A DNA stretch of 64,000 bases from CAZGUX01 sp964529305. Its GTDB lineage: Bacteria > Acidobacteriota > Terriglobia > Bryobacterales > Bryobacteraceae. The DNA lies in contig CAZGUX010000257.1 of NCBI GenBank assembly GCA_964529305.1, forward strand, positions 30,060 through 94,059, given 5' to 3'. Shown here one piece after another: positions 51,917-59,485 of the stretch. Positions within the stretch are counted from its first letter, which is position 1; every line of letters starts with the position of its first letter. A model generated the notes under the pieces. That model ran no database searches. It saw nothing but the letters and a program-made list of their open reading frames with translations, and was not told the DNA's origin. The translations under genes were made by a program, and so were the position numbers.

Positions 51917-52888
51917 GTGAATCGCCGCCGGTTCCTGCACTGTGCTTACGCATCGCTCGCCGCCGTCAAGAGCCGCATCGAGGCGGCTGCGCCGGATCGA
52001 AACATCCTCTGGGGTTGCAGTTCCTTCCTGTGGACCTCGACTCAGTGGCGCGATGACGGCTCGGCCAAGTTTACCGACATGCTTGACGTGATCCGCGACG
52101 CCGGCCTCGACGGCTTCCGCCTGAATGGCTGGCCTCAGACTTTGGAGAAGTACGGCATGCCGCCGGCCCGGCTGGAGAAGGAGCTTTCCAAACGCAACCT
52201 GCGCCTCGCCACCCTTTCCTTCGGCGGCCCGGCCGACGTAGCCTCCCAACATGCCGGCATCGAGGCCAACGCCCACAAAGCCTGTAAATTTCTCCGCGAC
52301 TTCGGCTCCGATCTGCTGACGGTTTTCTCGCCCTCGCGGCCCAACAAGGTCCTCATGAGGGAACACATGCGTATCGCCTGCGGGTTCTGGAATCGCCTGG
52401 GCGATCTGGCGGCGACGTATGGCATTCGCGCCGGCCAGCACAATCACTCTCAGGGCCAACTGGTGGAGAGCCAGGACGAGGTCGAACTGATGCTCAAGCT
52501 GACCGACCCGAAGAAGTTCGGCTGGTCGCCCGACACCGTGCACCTGTACCTCGGTGGCTGCAAGATTGTCGACCTGTTCGAGCGGCACGGCCATCGCTTG
52601 TTCTCGATGGACTATATCGACGCCAGGTACTTGTATGCGGCGAGCGATCTGGAACTTCCCAACGGAAAGGTGGAGAAGGCCGGTACGCACAACGCAACCT
52701 TCATGCTCTGCAACCAGGATCTGGGCGACGGCGAGATCGACTTCCCGGCGCTGCACCGCGTCCTGAAGCGCAACCGCTTTCGCGGCTGGATCACGATCGA
52801 CCATCACTACACGCCGGTCAGCCCCCGGCACAGTTTCAGCCGCTGCCGCCGTTATATTCAACAGCGGCTGGAACCGATCTATCGCTAA
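51917..52888 (+). CDS. Sugar phosphate isomerase/epimerase-like TIM barrel
   Basis: 323 residues from GTG 51917. The N-terminus NRRRFLHCAYASLAAVKSR looks like a twin-arginine-type export signal. The rest fits AP-endonuclease-2/xylose-isomerase-like TIM barrels: MLDVIRDAGLDGFRLNGWPQ, LRLATLSFGGPADVASQHAG, YGIRAGQHNHSQGQLVES, FGWSPDTVHLYLGGC, RLFSMDYIDARY, RFRGWITIDHHYTPV. Residues expected to bind a divalent metal (His, Asp, Glu) are present in these strands. Exported members are numerous in Acidobacteria and Planctomycetes; they act on sugars in a way not determined here. Confidence 0.86.
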   Translation: MNRRRFLHCAYASLAAVKSRIEAAAPDRNILWGCSSFLWTSTQWRDDGSAKFTDMLDVIRDAGLDGFRLNGWPQTLEKYGMPPARLEKELSKRNLRLATLSFGGPADVASQHAGIEANAHKACKFLRDFGSDLLTVFSPSRPNKVLMREHMRIACGFWNRLGDLAATYGIRAGQHNHSQGQLVESQDEVELMLKLTDPKKFGWSPDTVHLYLGGCKIVDLFERHGHRLFSMDYIDARYLYAASDLELPNGKVEKAGTHNATFMLCNQDLGDGEIDFPALHRVLKRNRFRGWITIDHHYTPVSPRHSFSRCRRYIQQRLEPIYR

Positions 52889-53229
52889 AATCCCTTACCG
52901 TAATCCCGAATTTGTTCTTGACTTGTTTCCAGACAGCCTTTATTCTTGAAAAGAACCGTTTCAGGAAAGGAGGCGGACCTTTGGCAAATCCTCATGATCC
53001 TCGTAGTCGCGATCGCTTTACCGGCCCTTGGGCAGTGTCCGGCCTCCCGCAGGCCCACCGCAGCCTGTAGAGCAACCCTCATAAAATCAACTGGTTAAAA
53101 GCGCCTCGTGGCGCAACCTCAGCCGCCAGCGCTCCGGCTGCGGGCGTAAGCTCCCAGCGGCTGCTTCGGCTCCGAACCGCGGGCGTAAGCCCGCGGGTTG
53201 TGGGTAGTCTGCACAGAAATGAACGAAAA
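52889..53229. other. Intergenic region with hairpin repeats
   Basis: About 340 bp. The first 200 bp hold no gene. From 53101 to 53196 lies a cluster of GC-rich hairpins: GCGCC-TCGT-GGCGC (53101-53114), an imperfect AGCCGC...GCGGCT structure, and CCGCGGGC-GTAA-GCCCGCGG (53177-53196). The short unit CGGGCGTAAGC occurs twice. This is a REP-like repeat array. Confidence 0.65.
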
Positions 53230-53607
53230 ATGAGCCACGTTGTACTAAAAATATTTCAGGGTACGCGCTCTCAGAATGCTCCCCGGCTTTGTGATTCGTG
53301 TCACTCCGGCCTGGTGACAAGAGGCCCCTCGGCGAATGAAGAAACGGTGTTCTGCGACTGGGCCGAAAAGACCGTTGGGATGCGCGTTACCGAATGCAAC
53401 CGCTACACAGACCGGGCCCTTCCCTCCCTGTATGAAATGAGGAAGATCGCCTGGGTCCTGGAGACCAACGTCAACCGCCAGGGGATTGGGTTCGTTTCGT
53501 CAAAACAGTGGCGCAAGAACAACCGACGAGGACGACCTGATTCCCGGTTGCGACAGATAACACTCGATCGCGGTGCGGGTCGCGGGAAACCGGTTATCGA
53601 TTGCTAA
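53230..53607 (+). CDS. Small cysteine-containing protein of unknown function
   Basis: 125 residues from ATG 53230. The core reads SHVVLKIFQGTRSQNAPRLC then DSCHSGLVTRGPSANEETVF, with CDWAEKTVGMRVTECNRYTD and ALPSLYEMRKIAWVLETN. Four cysteines (CDSC, CDW, ECN) could bind a metal or form a small zinc fold. I recall similar short proteins from Acidobacteria but no assigned function. The last 10 codons (GAGRGKPVIDC) overlap the first conserved block of the Y-RNA-like element, so the true end of the functional protein may be earlier. It precedes the Y-RNA array and rsr in the same direction. Confidence 0.65.
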   Translation: MSHVVLKIFQGTRSQNAPRLCDSCHSGLVTRGPSANEETVFCDWAEKTVGMRVTECNRYTDRALPSLYEMRKIAWVLETNVNRQGIGFVSSKQWRKNNRRGRPDSRLRQITLDRGAGRGKPVIDC

Positions 53608-53719
53608 TCGGCGAGGTGCGGGTTCGAACCCCGCCGGCTCCAACATCTCTTGCGGGGCCGTAGCTCAACTGGATAGAGCAGCAGGCGGCGAAAGCCGCTT
53701 CATCCGGTGTCCGAATTTT
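53581..53719 (+). ncRNA. Y-RNA-like RNA 1 with permuted tRNA mimic
   Basis: Outer helix: ACCGG (53589-53593) pairs with CCGGT (53704-53708), extended by GGA/TCC across one mismatch; TTATCGA forms an internal-loop strand. Inside, TTGCT (53601-53605) pairs with AGCAG (53680-53684), closing a tRNA-like module in permuted order: T-arm GCGGG-TTCGAAC-CCCGC (53618-53634), acceptor strand CGGCTCC, a 12-nt closing loop, acceptor strand GGGGCCG (53654-53660), TA, and D-arm GCTC-AACTGGATA-GAGC (53663-53679). A GCGGC-GAAA-GCCGC hairpin and a TTTT end follow. This matches the architecture described for bacterial Y RNAs (YrlA type), and rsr lies just downstream. No mature 5' or 3' tRNA end is possible, so it is not a tRNA gene. 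Confidence 0.75.
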
Positions 53720-53789
53720 ATCCGCATTGACGATCTTCGCGGGGCCCGGTCGGGCCCCTGGACTTCAACACGAACCGCGCGGGTCGGCC

Positions 53790-53859
53790 GAGGCCGGTTA
53801 TCGGCAACTCTCTTAAATAGAGAAGCACGTTCAAATCGTGCGTCCGGCTTCATCTTTTT
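53790..53859 (+). ncRNA. Y-RNA-like RNA 2 with T-arm hairpin
   Basis: GAGGCCGG (53790-53797) pairs over 8 bp with CCGGCTTC (53844-53851), and is followed by TTATCG as in RNA 1. Within it are two hairpins: TCTCT-TAAAT-AGAGA (53809-53823) and a T-arm-like GCACG-TTCAAAT-CGTGC (53825-53841). A TTTTT run at 53855-53859 ends the element. There is no D-arm or acceptor helix, so the tRNA mimicry is reduced to the T-arm. It is preceded by GCGGGTCG, shared by all three elements, and a TTGACG box about 60 bp upstream. Confidence 0.65.
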
Positions 53860-53890
53860 CATCCGCGCCTTCAACCTCGCGATGCGGGTC

Positions 53891-53944
53891 GCAGTTTCCG
53901 GTTATCGACCCTTTCACGGTTCAACGAACCCGGGAGCGCCTTTT
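53891..53944 (+). ncRNA. Y-RNA-like RNA 3, short hairpin form
   Basis: TTTCCGG (53895-53901) pairs with CCGGGAG (53930-53936) with G-U pairs, followed by TTATCGA, and the whole ends in TTTT (53941-53944). The interior holds one small hairpin GGTTC-AAC-GAACC. GCGGGTCG precedes it, and its GGGTCG can alternatively pair with CGACCC after the TTAT. It is the simplest of the three units and could be a degenerate copy. The rsr start codon is 38 bp downstream. Confidence 0.5.
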
Positions 53945-53982
53945 ATCCGCGTCGTATTCTGGACTCACGGAGCGACTGGTGT

Positions 53983-55578
53983 ATGCGCCATCTGAAGAAT
54001 GTCTTTCAGCGGTTTCTGACCCCGCAGTCCCAACCGATGCCGGACCGCCCCGAGCAGGTCCGCAACACGGCCGGGGGCTTCGTCTGGCGGGCCGACGAGT
54101 GGACGCGCCTCGAGCGCTTCCTCGTGCTCGGCTCCGAAGGCGGAACGTATTACATCGGTGAGCGCGAACTGACGCTGGAAAACGCCGAGGCCCTTCGCGA
54201 GTGCCTGCGCAAGGATGGCCAACGAACGGTGCGTCTCATCGTCGAGATCTCGCGTTCAGGGCGCGCGCCGAAGAACGATCCGGCCCTGTTCGCCCTTGCC
54301 ATGGCGTCGTCGCCGAAGTTCGCCGAGGCCAATACCAACGCCGCGGCGCTGGCCGCGCTTCCGGAGGTCGCGCGCACCGGGACGCACCTATTCCACTTCG
54401 TGGCGTTTGCCGGCGACTTCCGGGGCTGGGGGCGCGGCCTGCGCAACGCCGTGGCCCGCTGGTACGAGGACACGCCGCTCGAAAAGCTCGAATACCAGAT
54501 GCTCAAATACCAGAACCGCGACGACTGGCGGCATCGCGATTTGATGCGCCTGGCCCATCCCAAGCCGGCAACCGAGAATCGCAATTCGCTGTTCCGTTGG
54601 GCGCTGGGCCGCGACGATGCAGAACTGGATCGCTCCGGCCTGTGGCAGGTGGAGGCGTTCGAGCAGGCCAAGCACGCCAAGTCGGAGGACGAGGTCGCTT
54701 CGCTCGTCCGGGAGTTCCGGTTGACCCAGGAGATGGTGCCTCCGCAGTGGAAGAACTCCTCGAAGGTGTGGGGGGCGTTGCTGGAAGAGATCCCGTACAC
54801 GGCGTTGCTCCGCAACCTCGGCAAGCTGACCTCGGTCGGTCTGTTGGGTCCGAACTCGGAGGCTGCCGCACTCGTCGCAGCGCGCCTGACCGACCCCGAA
54901 CGCGTGCGCCGGTCGCGGGTTCACCCGGTCGCGATTCTCGCGGCCCTGTTGACCTACAAGCAAGGCCGCGGCTTCCGGGGTGAACTGCGCTGGGCGCCCA
55001 TTGGCACCGTGGTCGATGCGCTCGACGAAGCGTTCTACCTGGCGTTTCAGAACGTGGAGCCCTCCAACCAGCGGATCTACGTCGCGCTCGACGCCTCGGG
55101 CTCCATGCAGGGCGCGGCGGTAAACGGCATGCCGTTTCTCACAGCGGCGATGGGTTCTGTGGCCATGGCGATGGCCGTGGCACGATCGGAGCCGAAGTCG
55201 TTTATCGCCGCGTTTCACGAGCGCGTCTGGCACGTGGACATCACCGCGAAGGACCGCCTCGACCGCGCCTGCGACGCAATTGCCCGCGAGGGGTCGGCCA
55301 CCGATGCGTCGCTCCCCATGAAGGACGCCCTCGACCGGAAGTTGAAGGTCGACGCGTTCGTCATCTACACCGACAGCGAGACCTGGGCCGGCGACCGGCA
55401 TCCCGTGCAGGCGCTCGACCGTTATCGTCAGGCGACGGGCATCCCGGCGAAGATGGTGGTGGTGGCGATGGCCGCCAATCGCTATTCGATCGCCGACCCG
55501 CGGGATCCGCGGCAACTGGATGTCGCCGGCTTTGACACGACCGTGCCTTCCGTGATCGCCGACTTCGTGCGGGCGTAG
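53983..55578 (+). CDS. rsr: Ro60 homologue Rsr (TROVE + vWA)
   Basis: 531 residues. The N-terminal TROVE (HEAT-repeat ring) domain covers about 20-340: NTAGGFVWRADEWTRLERFL, GGTYYIGERELTLENAEALR, LFHFVAFAGDFRGWGRGLR, RVRRSRVHPVAILAALLTYK. The C-terminal von Willebrand A domain has the MIDAS motif VALDASGSMQGAAVN, then PFLTAAMGSVAMAMAV and AFVIYTDSETWAGDRHP. Ro proteins bind misfolded RNA in the ring's pore and Y RNAs on its outside; bacterial Rsr works with exoribonucleases in RNA decay and stress survival. Three Y-RNA-like elements lie directly upstream. The RtcB/RtcA genes that often accompany rsr are absent. A hairpin with TTTT follows the stop. Confidence 0.95.
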   Translation: MRHLKNVFQRFLTPQSQPMPDRPEQVRNTAGGFVWRADEWTRLERFLVLGSEGGTYYIGERELTLENAEALRECLRKDGQRTVRLIVEISRSGRAPKNDPALFALAMASSPKFAEANTNAAALAALPEVARTGTHLFHFVAFAGDFRGWGRGLRNAVARWYEDTPLEKLEYQMLKYQNRDDWRHRDLMRLAHPKPATENRNSLFRWALGRDDAELDRSGLWQVEAFEQAKHAKSEDEVASLVREFRLTQEMVPPQWKNSSKVWGALLEEIPYTALLRNLGKLTSVGLLGPNSEAAALVAARLTDPERVRRSRVHPVAILAALLTYKQGRGFRGELRWAPIGTVVDALDEAFYLAFQNVEPSNQRIYVALDASGSMQGAAVNGMPFLTAAMGSVAMAMAVARSEPKSFIAAFHERVWHVDITAKDRLDRACDAIAREGSATDASLPMKDALDRKLKVDAFVIYTDSETWAGDRHPVQALDRYRQATGIPAKMVVVAMAANRYSIADPRDPRQLDVAGFDTTVPSVIADFVRA

Positions 55579-55592
55579 ACGCTCTTTGCCAG

Positions 55593-55618
55593 GCCGCCTG
55601 TGTTGTGGGGCGGCTTTT
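55593..55618 (+). terminator. Intrinsic terminator of rsr
   Basis: GCCGCC (55593-55598) and GGCGGC (55609-55614) form a stem directly followed by TTTT, 14 bp after the rsr stop codon. Classical hairpin-plus-T-run. Confidence 0.7.
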
Positions 55619-55625
55619 ACGCCAC

Positions 55626-55643
55626 GGCGGGCTTCAGCCCGCC
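55626..55643. terminator. Hairpin between convergent rsr and Uma2 genes
   Basis: GGCGGGCT-TC-AGCCCGCC, a perfect 8-bp stem located between two convergent genes. It could serve as a terminator for the minus-strand transcript or be a REP-like repeat. Confidence 0.5.
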
Positions 55644-55693
55644 ACTGGAGCCTGTGCTTTTCACCCCGGCGTGCGAGTCGGACCGCCCCCCGG

Positions 55694-56194
55694 CTACTTG
55701 AAGATCTCCTCGACCGGCACAGCCAGATCCGGGTCCTGCGTATGGAGAACGCCGGCGCGCACATCCTGGCTGCCGTTGTCCGTGTACGTGATCACCCGCC
55801 GCGCGTACGGATCGAACACCCACACGTACCGAACACCGAACGAGAGATAGTCACCGATCTTCTCCAGCATCTCGGTCATCCGGTCGTCGGGCGACAGGAT
55901 TTCGATCACCAGAAACGGGGGACTCGTGAAGATCTCTTCGTCGGGCTCGCCGAGACAAACAGAGACATCCGGCACGCGAAAGCGCTCTGGCTTTACCTGC
56001 ACTCGTTGTTCGACAAACACCGAGATGCCCAGCCTCGCCCGCAGCGTTCCCAGGAAGATCGTCAGCTCCGTCTGCACTTTCGAATGCTGCTTTTCTCCCA
56101 TGGCCCTCTCCACGACCCGCCCGTCCACATACTCGCGGTCGGGGCTGTAGCTGGTAGCCAGATACTCGGTCAACGGTGTGAGAACGGTGGCCAC
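55694..56194 (-). CDS. Uma2-family endonuclease-fold protein
   Basis: 166 residues from GTG 56194, which gives the typical family start ATVLTPLTEYLATSYSPD then REYVDGRVVER. The restriction-endonuclease-like (PD-(D/E)XK) core follows: GEKQHSKVQTELTIFLG, RFRVPDVSVCLGEP (catalytic Asp), PFLVIEILSPDDRM (E-x-L), MLEKIGDYLSFGVRYVWVFD. DUF820/Uma2 proteins are very abundant in Acidobacteria, Cyanobacteria and Chloroflexi but their role is not settled; a link to mobile elements has been suggested. Its upstream neighbour on the same strand ends 14 bp away. Confidence 0.88.
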   Translation of the reverse strand: MATVLTPLTEYLATSYSPDREYVDGRVVERAMGEKQHSKVQTELTIFLGTLRARLGISVFVEQRVQVKPERFRVPDVSVCLGEPDEEIFTSPPFLVIEILSPDDRMTEMLEKIGDYLSFGVRYVWVFDPYARRVITYTDNGSQDVRAGVLHTQDPDLAVPVEEIFK

Positions 56195-56208
56195 GCTTTG
56201 ATTGTAGG

Positions 56209-57498
56209 TCACTTCCGGTAGAAACTGCCGCCCACCGCGCGCATGAACTTGCCCCACAACGCCTGCGACAATTCTCCCGCGTCTTCCGCACGCTCTGGAA
56301 TCACCTGCACGTGCAGGCCGGCCATTTCGTCGCTCGAATCCGGACCCCACAGAACACGCTTCAGAGGCCGATTGGGATTGCGGGGATTCGCCGCCGAGTT
56401 GTCGTAGAAAAACTCCAGGAACAGCCGGGTTTCGGCGGGCAGACGCAGGGGCGTCTTGTACCGGTATTGATCCTGCTGGTCGAAGTTCCAATCGCGAATC
56501 CAGAGCAGCCACTGCTTCCGCCCATCGGGCAAAAGGGCATACCCTCGCATTTCCCTGCACAGGTAGTGAGCGTGCGGAATGATGCCCACCGCGTCCACCG
56601 CCACCGGCAGCGTGAAGGAGTCCGTGACGCGATAGCGCCGTGCCCCGGCGGGAATGTCGATCTCGCGCGAACCCAGGGCCACGTCGAACAGCCGCCTACG
56701 CGGAGGTTCTGACGAAAAGTACAAGGCGACGCGCGACTGCTCCCGCTCCGCCTTTCCCGTGGGATGAAAGTGGATCTGCAGAACCAGCGTCGCGTTTTTC
56801 CTCACGAGGGAAGCGACCCCCTGTGGTTGGGTCACCGGCTTCGAGCCGGGCGTCCATCCTCCCAAGCCCGGTCCCGGCAAAAACCCGGGTGCGCCGAAGC
56901 ACGGATATCCCGGTCCGGGCGACTCGGCGTCGCGCTGCCGGGCCGCCCCGGAATTGTCGGTGAAGAACAACGCGTGGTGCACGACCTTCCGGTTGTCGGG
57001 CCTGAACTCGAGAGCCCGCACATAGCGGTCGGCCCCGAGCGACAGCGGAATGACAAAACAGCGATACTCGTCGGGCCCTTCCGCCGCCACCGGGTATGGC
57101 TCCGTCATCTGGACCTCGGCGTCCGGTTTGCCCAACCGCCATCCCTCTGGAAACGCCGGCGTAGGGGGCAACGCGGCAGGATCTCCTTGCGCCGCGCCGC
57201 TTCTCGCCCACTCCGCAAGCACCGCGAGTTCCCGAGCCGCGAGACGGCGTTCGTCGGCGAAGTCGCCATATCCCGGCTCCGGCAGCCAGGGTGGCATCCG
57301 CCGCTGCGCCGTAATCTCAGCGATCTGCTTTGCACGTTTCCGCGCGTCTTCATAGCTCAGCAGCGGAAACGGGGCGACTTCCTGGGGACGGTGGCAGGAG
57401 ACGCAATGGCGGTAGAGGATCGGCGCGACGTCCCGCGAGAAGGTGACCGCGCCCGCCGCCGGCAGAGCGGCCACCGCCAACATCCACCAGCGCTTCAC
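56209..57498 (-). CDS. Cytochrome c fused to a copper monooxygenase-like domain
   Basis: 429 residues with a signal peptide (WWMLAVAALPAAGAVTFSRD). The first 110 residues form a monoheme cytochrome c-like domain with CVSCHRPQEVAPFPLL and the Met ligand region AQRRMPPWLPEPGYGDF. The second part resembles the two-lobed peptidylglycine alpha-hydroxylating/dopamine monooxygenase fold: NRKVVHHALFFTD (copper A histidines), LVLQIHFHPTGK (copper B His-x-His), PHAHYLCREMRGYAL (His and Met). Such proteins are frequent in Acidobacteria and Planctomycetes; the fusion suggests the heme delivers electrons to a copper site. The reaction is unknown. Confidence 0.85.
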   Translation of the reverse strand: MKRWWMLAVAALPAAGAVTFSRDVAPILYRHCVSCHRPQEVAPFPLLSYEDARKRAKQIAEITAQRRMPPWLPEPGYGDFADERRLAARELAVLAEWARSGAAQGDPAALPPTPAFPEGWRLGKPDAEVQMTEPYPVAAEGPDEYRCFVIPLSLGADRYVRALEFRPDNRKVVHHALFFTDNSGAARQRDAESPGPGYPCFGAPGFLPGPGLGGWTPGSKPVTQPQGVASLVRKNATLVLQIHFHPTGKAEREQSRVALYFSSEPPRRRLFDVALGSREIDIPAGARRYRVTDSFTLPVAVDAVGIIPHAHYLCREMRGYALLPDGRKQWLLWIRDWNFDQQDQYRYKTPLRLPAETRLFLEFFYDNSAANPRNPNRPLKRVLWGPDSSDEMAGLHVQVIPERAEDAGELSQALWGKFMRAVGGSFYRK

Positions 57499-57513
57499 GA
57501 TTCCATTATGGGT

Positions 57514-58578
57514 TCACCCGAGCTTCACCGGCTTGTCGTAACCGGTCATTTCCAGGTATCCCACTCCGTTGGACGATCCCGCATAGTCCACAGCCCCTTC
57601 CCAGTAGGTGGGCTCGTTCGTGGTCTCGATCATTTCCTGCGAGTCCAGCACCGCCTTGGCGGCAAGACGCAGGCCAAGTGAGGGCGCCTCGATCGACCAC
57701 TCGACCGGATACTTCGCCTTCGTTTTCCCGCTCGTCCACAGGCGTCCCGGCGTCAAGCGGAAGTCGCCCTTCGCCAGGTGTCGGGAGCGCCCGGCCGCAT
57801 CCACATAGGTCCCCGAGGAGTAAGGATCGATCGATCCGTCCTTCCGCCGCAACTGAAACAGCATCAACTCGCGCTGGTCGTCGAGCTGAATGCTGAACCA
57901 GTCCCAACCAGCCTGGGCGGCCTCCAACTGGTGCGTGAACCACTCGTGGTCCATCCAGGCCGAGCCCTTCACGTCGTGCGCCGCGCCGCCGGTCTCGATC
58001 CGGCCCTCCGCCCCCAGCCTCGAAAATGAGACGTAGTGCGAAGCCTTGCCGGCGCCTCCGGCCTTCTGGCTGACGCCGTCGCGACCATGAATCACCGGCG
58101 CTTTGCGCGGCGTGAGTCTGAGCTGAAACCGCACGTCTTCATCGACGGCGGTCAGCATCTGACGGCCTCCCTCCCATCGCGCCGACCAGTTGCCGTTCCA
58201 GACGCGCCGTTCGGCCATGCTCGCGCCGGCGATTCCGGGTCCCGCCCGATTCAAGCGCTTCGACGACAGGAACCGCTTGGCCTCCACATCCGTGAGCGCC
58301 AGGTGCGCCAGATAGAGGTCGTCCACGCGCCACGCGGATGGGTTCTCCACCGCGCCACGCCGTTGCGCCTGCCGGAAAAAGACGAGTTCGAATCCGAATC
58401 GGCGGGACTGGCGCGTCCGGAGATTCCCGGTGTAGTACCACCACTCGGTCCGGAAATCCGGATGGTTGAAGTGGTCGCGCGGGAATTCGTAGCGGTAGCC
58501 CGGTAAGGCCACTCGGTACTCCGGGTTTCGGGCCGCGAGCGGCGCGGCCAGGAAGCCCAGTAGGGCCCGCCGCTTCAT
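57514..58578 (-). CDS. AttH/CrtC-like lipocalin-family protein
   Basis: 354 residues from ATG 58578 (KRRALLGFLAAPLAA signal-like N-terminus). The family core of AttH/hydroxyneurosporene-synthase-like proteins is evident: FPRDHFNHPDFRTEWWYYTG, NLRTRQSRRFGFELVFFRQ, DLYLAHLALTDVEAKRF, GSAWMDHEWFTHQLEAAQAG, WDWFSIQLDDQRELMLFQLR, PTYWEGAVDYAGSSNGVGYL. The WWYY..G and DHEW motifs define the fold. AttH genes often accompany FtsX/LolE-type ABC exporters, which are not present here. The start overlaps the stop of the DinB gene (4 bp), so they are co-translated. Confidence 0.87.
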   Translation of the reverse strand: MKRRALLGFLAAPLAARNPEYRVALPGYRYEFPRDHFNHPDFRTEWWYYTGNLRTRQSRRFGFELVFFRQAQRRGAVENPSAWRVDDLYLAHLALTDVEAKRFLSSKRLNRAGPGIAGASMAERRVWNGNWSARWEGGRQMLTAVDEDVRFQLRLTPRKAPVIHGRDGVSQKAGGAGKASHYVSFSRLGAEGRIETGGAAHDVKGSAWMDHEWFTHQLEAAQAGWDWFSIQLDDQRELMLFQLRRKDGSIDPYSSGTYVDAAGRSRHLAKGDFRLTPGRLWTSGKTKAKYPVEWSIEAPSLGLRLAAKAVLDSQEMIETTNEPTYWEGAVDYAGSSNGVGYLEMTGYDKPVKLG

Positions 58579-59162
58579 AGGTCGTCCGCCGCGGGATGGG
58601 GAAATCCGCGGTGGTTTCTCACGCGCCACGAATGCCAGAGATGCCGGCGTTCGTGCGCGGCGATCATGGCGATGGCCGCGCCCAGCGGCATCCGGACCAA
58701 ACGGGTGATGGGCGAGTGCACCCTGACCCTCGCCAAGTCCAATCCATTCGCCGACACGATGAGCTGCTGCAACTCCTCCTGGAGGGTGAGGAATCCCACC
58801 AGAACCTCGGCGGCTTCCGTTCGGTCGCCTGGCCGCATCGCCTTCGGCGCCCGGAACTTCCGCCGGGGGGGTGGCTCGGGAAGTTTCGCCAGGTAGTTCC
58901 CCAGCCAGCCGTAACGAAAGGGACCTGCGGCCGTGATCCCCTTCGCCCGTGCTTTCTCGATCGCCCGGCGCAAGACCGGCAGGTAGAGCTTGCCCACCTG
59001 GATCAAATGATCGAAGTTCTGTCCGATCGACCATCGGCCCGGTTCCGGAGTCCAGTTGATGAGCGCGTTGTCGAGCCGTTGGGCCAACGATCGGGCATCT
59101 TCAGCCAGCCGCATGTACTGCGCGGCGTAGTCCTGGAGTTCGGGCTCGAGGGTAGCGGGCAT
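58575..59162 (-). CDS. DinB-family putative metalloenzyme
   Basis: 195 residues. The four-helix DinB_2 fold is indicated by RWSIGQNFDHLIQVGKLYLP (first His of the metal triad), a mid-helix region (LVGFLTLQEELQQLIVSAN) and the C-terminal AIAMIAAHERRHLWHSWRVR (His pair). DinB/YfiT proteins use a three-histidine metal site; thiol transferase activity is known for some. Overlaps the downstream AttH-like gene by 4 bp. No damage-response context is visible, so the name is only structural. Confidence 0.87.
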   Translation of the reverse strand: MPATLEPELQDYAAQYMRLAEDARSLAQRLDNALINWTPEPGRWSIGQNFDHLIQVGKLYLPVLRRAIEKARAKGITAAGPFRYGWLGNYLAKLPEPPPRRKFRAPKAMRPGDRTEAAEVLVGFLTLQEELQQLIVSANGLDLARVRVHSPITRLVRMPLGAAIAMIAAHERRHLWHSWRVRNHRGFPHPAADDL

Positions 59163-59173
59163 CTATCCCAATG

Positions 59174-59476
59174 TTATTGGATATCCCGGCGGACGAGGTC
59201 GTCCACAACGCGGATGAGTGCATTCAGCCGGTCGTCCGTGGCCGCCTGCTTTTCCGTAAGCTCGCGCAAGGCTGCATCCGTCCGCTCCTGTGACACCGCG
59301 AGTTGTTCCAGATTCCCCTGAAACCGGACCTGCGCCGAGGTCAATGTCTCGCAAAGGCCGACGACGCGGCCCACGATGCCTTCAAGCTGTTCGTGCTTCT
59401 GTTCCAGCCTCGCCAGGTTTGCGGCAAAAGTCGCCTGGCTTTCCAGAATGAACTCCATCGTCCGCTCGACATCCAT
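59174..59476 (-). CDS. Small coiled-coil protein
   Basis: 100 residues, nearly all predicted helix: VERTMEFILESQATFAANLA, RLEQKHEQLEGIVGRVVGLC, AVSQERTDAALRELTEKQAA. Heptad spacing of Leu/Ile/Val implies a coiled coil. No signal peptide or known domain. Similar short proteins are widespread in Acidobacteria without an assigned function. It is 11 bp upstream of the DinB gene on the same strand. Confidence 0.75.
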   Translation of the reverse strand: MDVERTMEFILESQATFAANLARLEQKHEQLEGIVGRVVGLCETLTSAQVRFQGNLEQLAVSQERTDAALRELTEKQAATDDRLNALIRVVDDLVRRDIQ

Positions 59477-59485
59477 GACCCCAGT

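Noticed and set aside
53291..53304. GTGATTCGTGTCAC resembling the CRP-type operator
   Set aside because: It has one mismatch and lies inside the coding region of the small Cys protein (LCDSCHSG), not in a promoter.
53601..53690. Apparent tRNA genes (Ser- or Arg-like halves) upstream of rsr
   Set aside because: The 3' half precedes the 5' half, the acceptor helix is closed by a loop, and no anticodon arm can be formed with both halves. The Y-RNA interpretation explains all parts.
53654..53856. A tRNA interrupted by a group I intron
   Set aside because: The intervening DNA is only about 115 bp, lacks a recognisable intron core, and the 3' half does not complete the anticodon stem or a 7-bp acceptor adjoining the T-arm.
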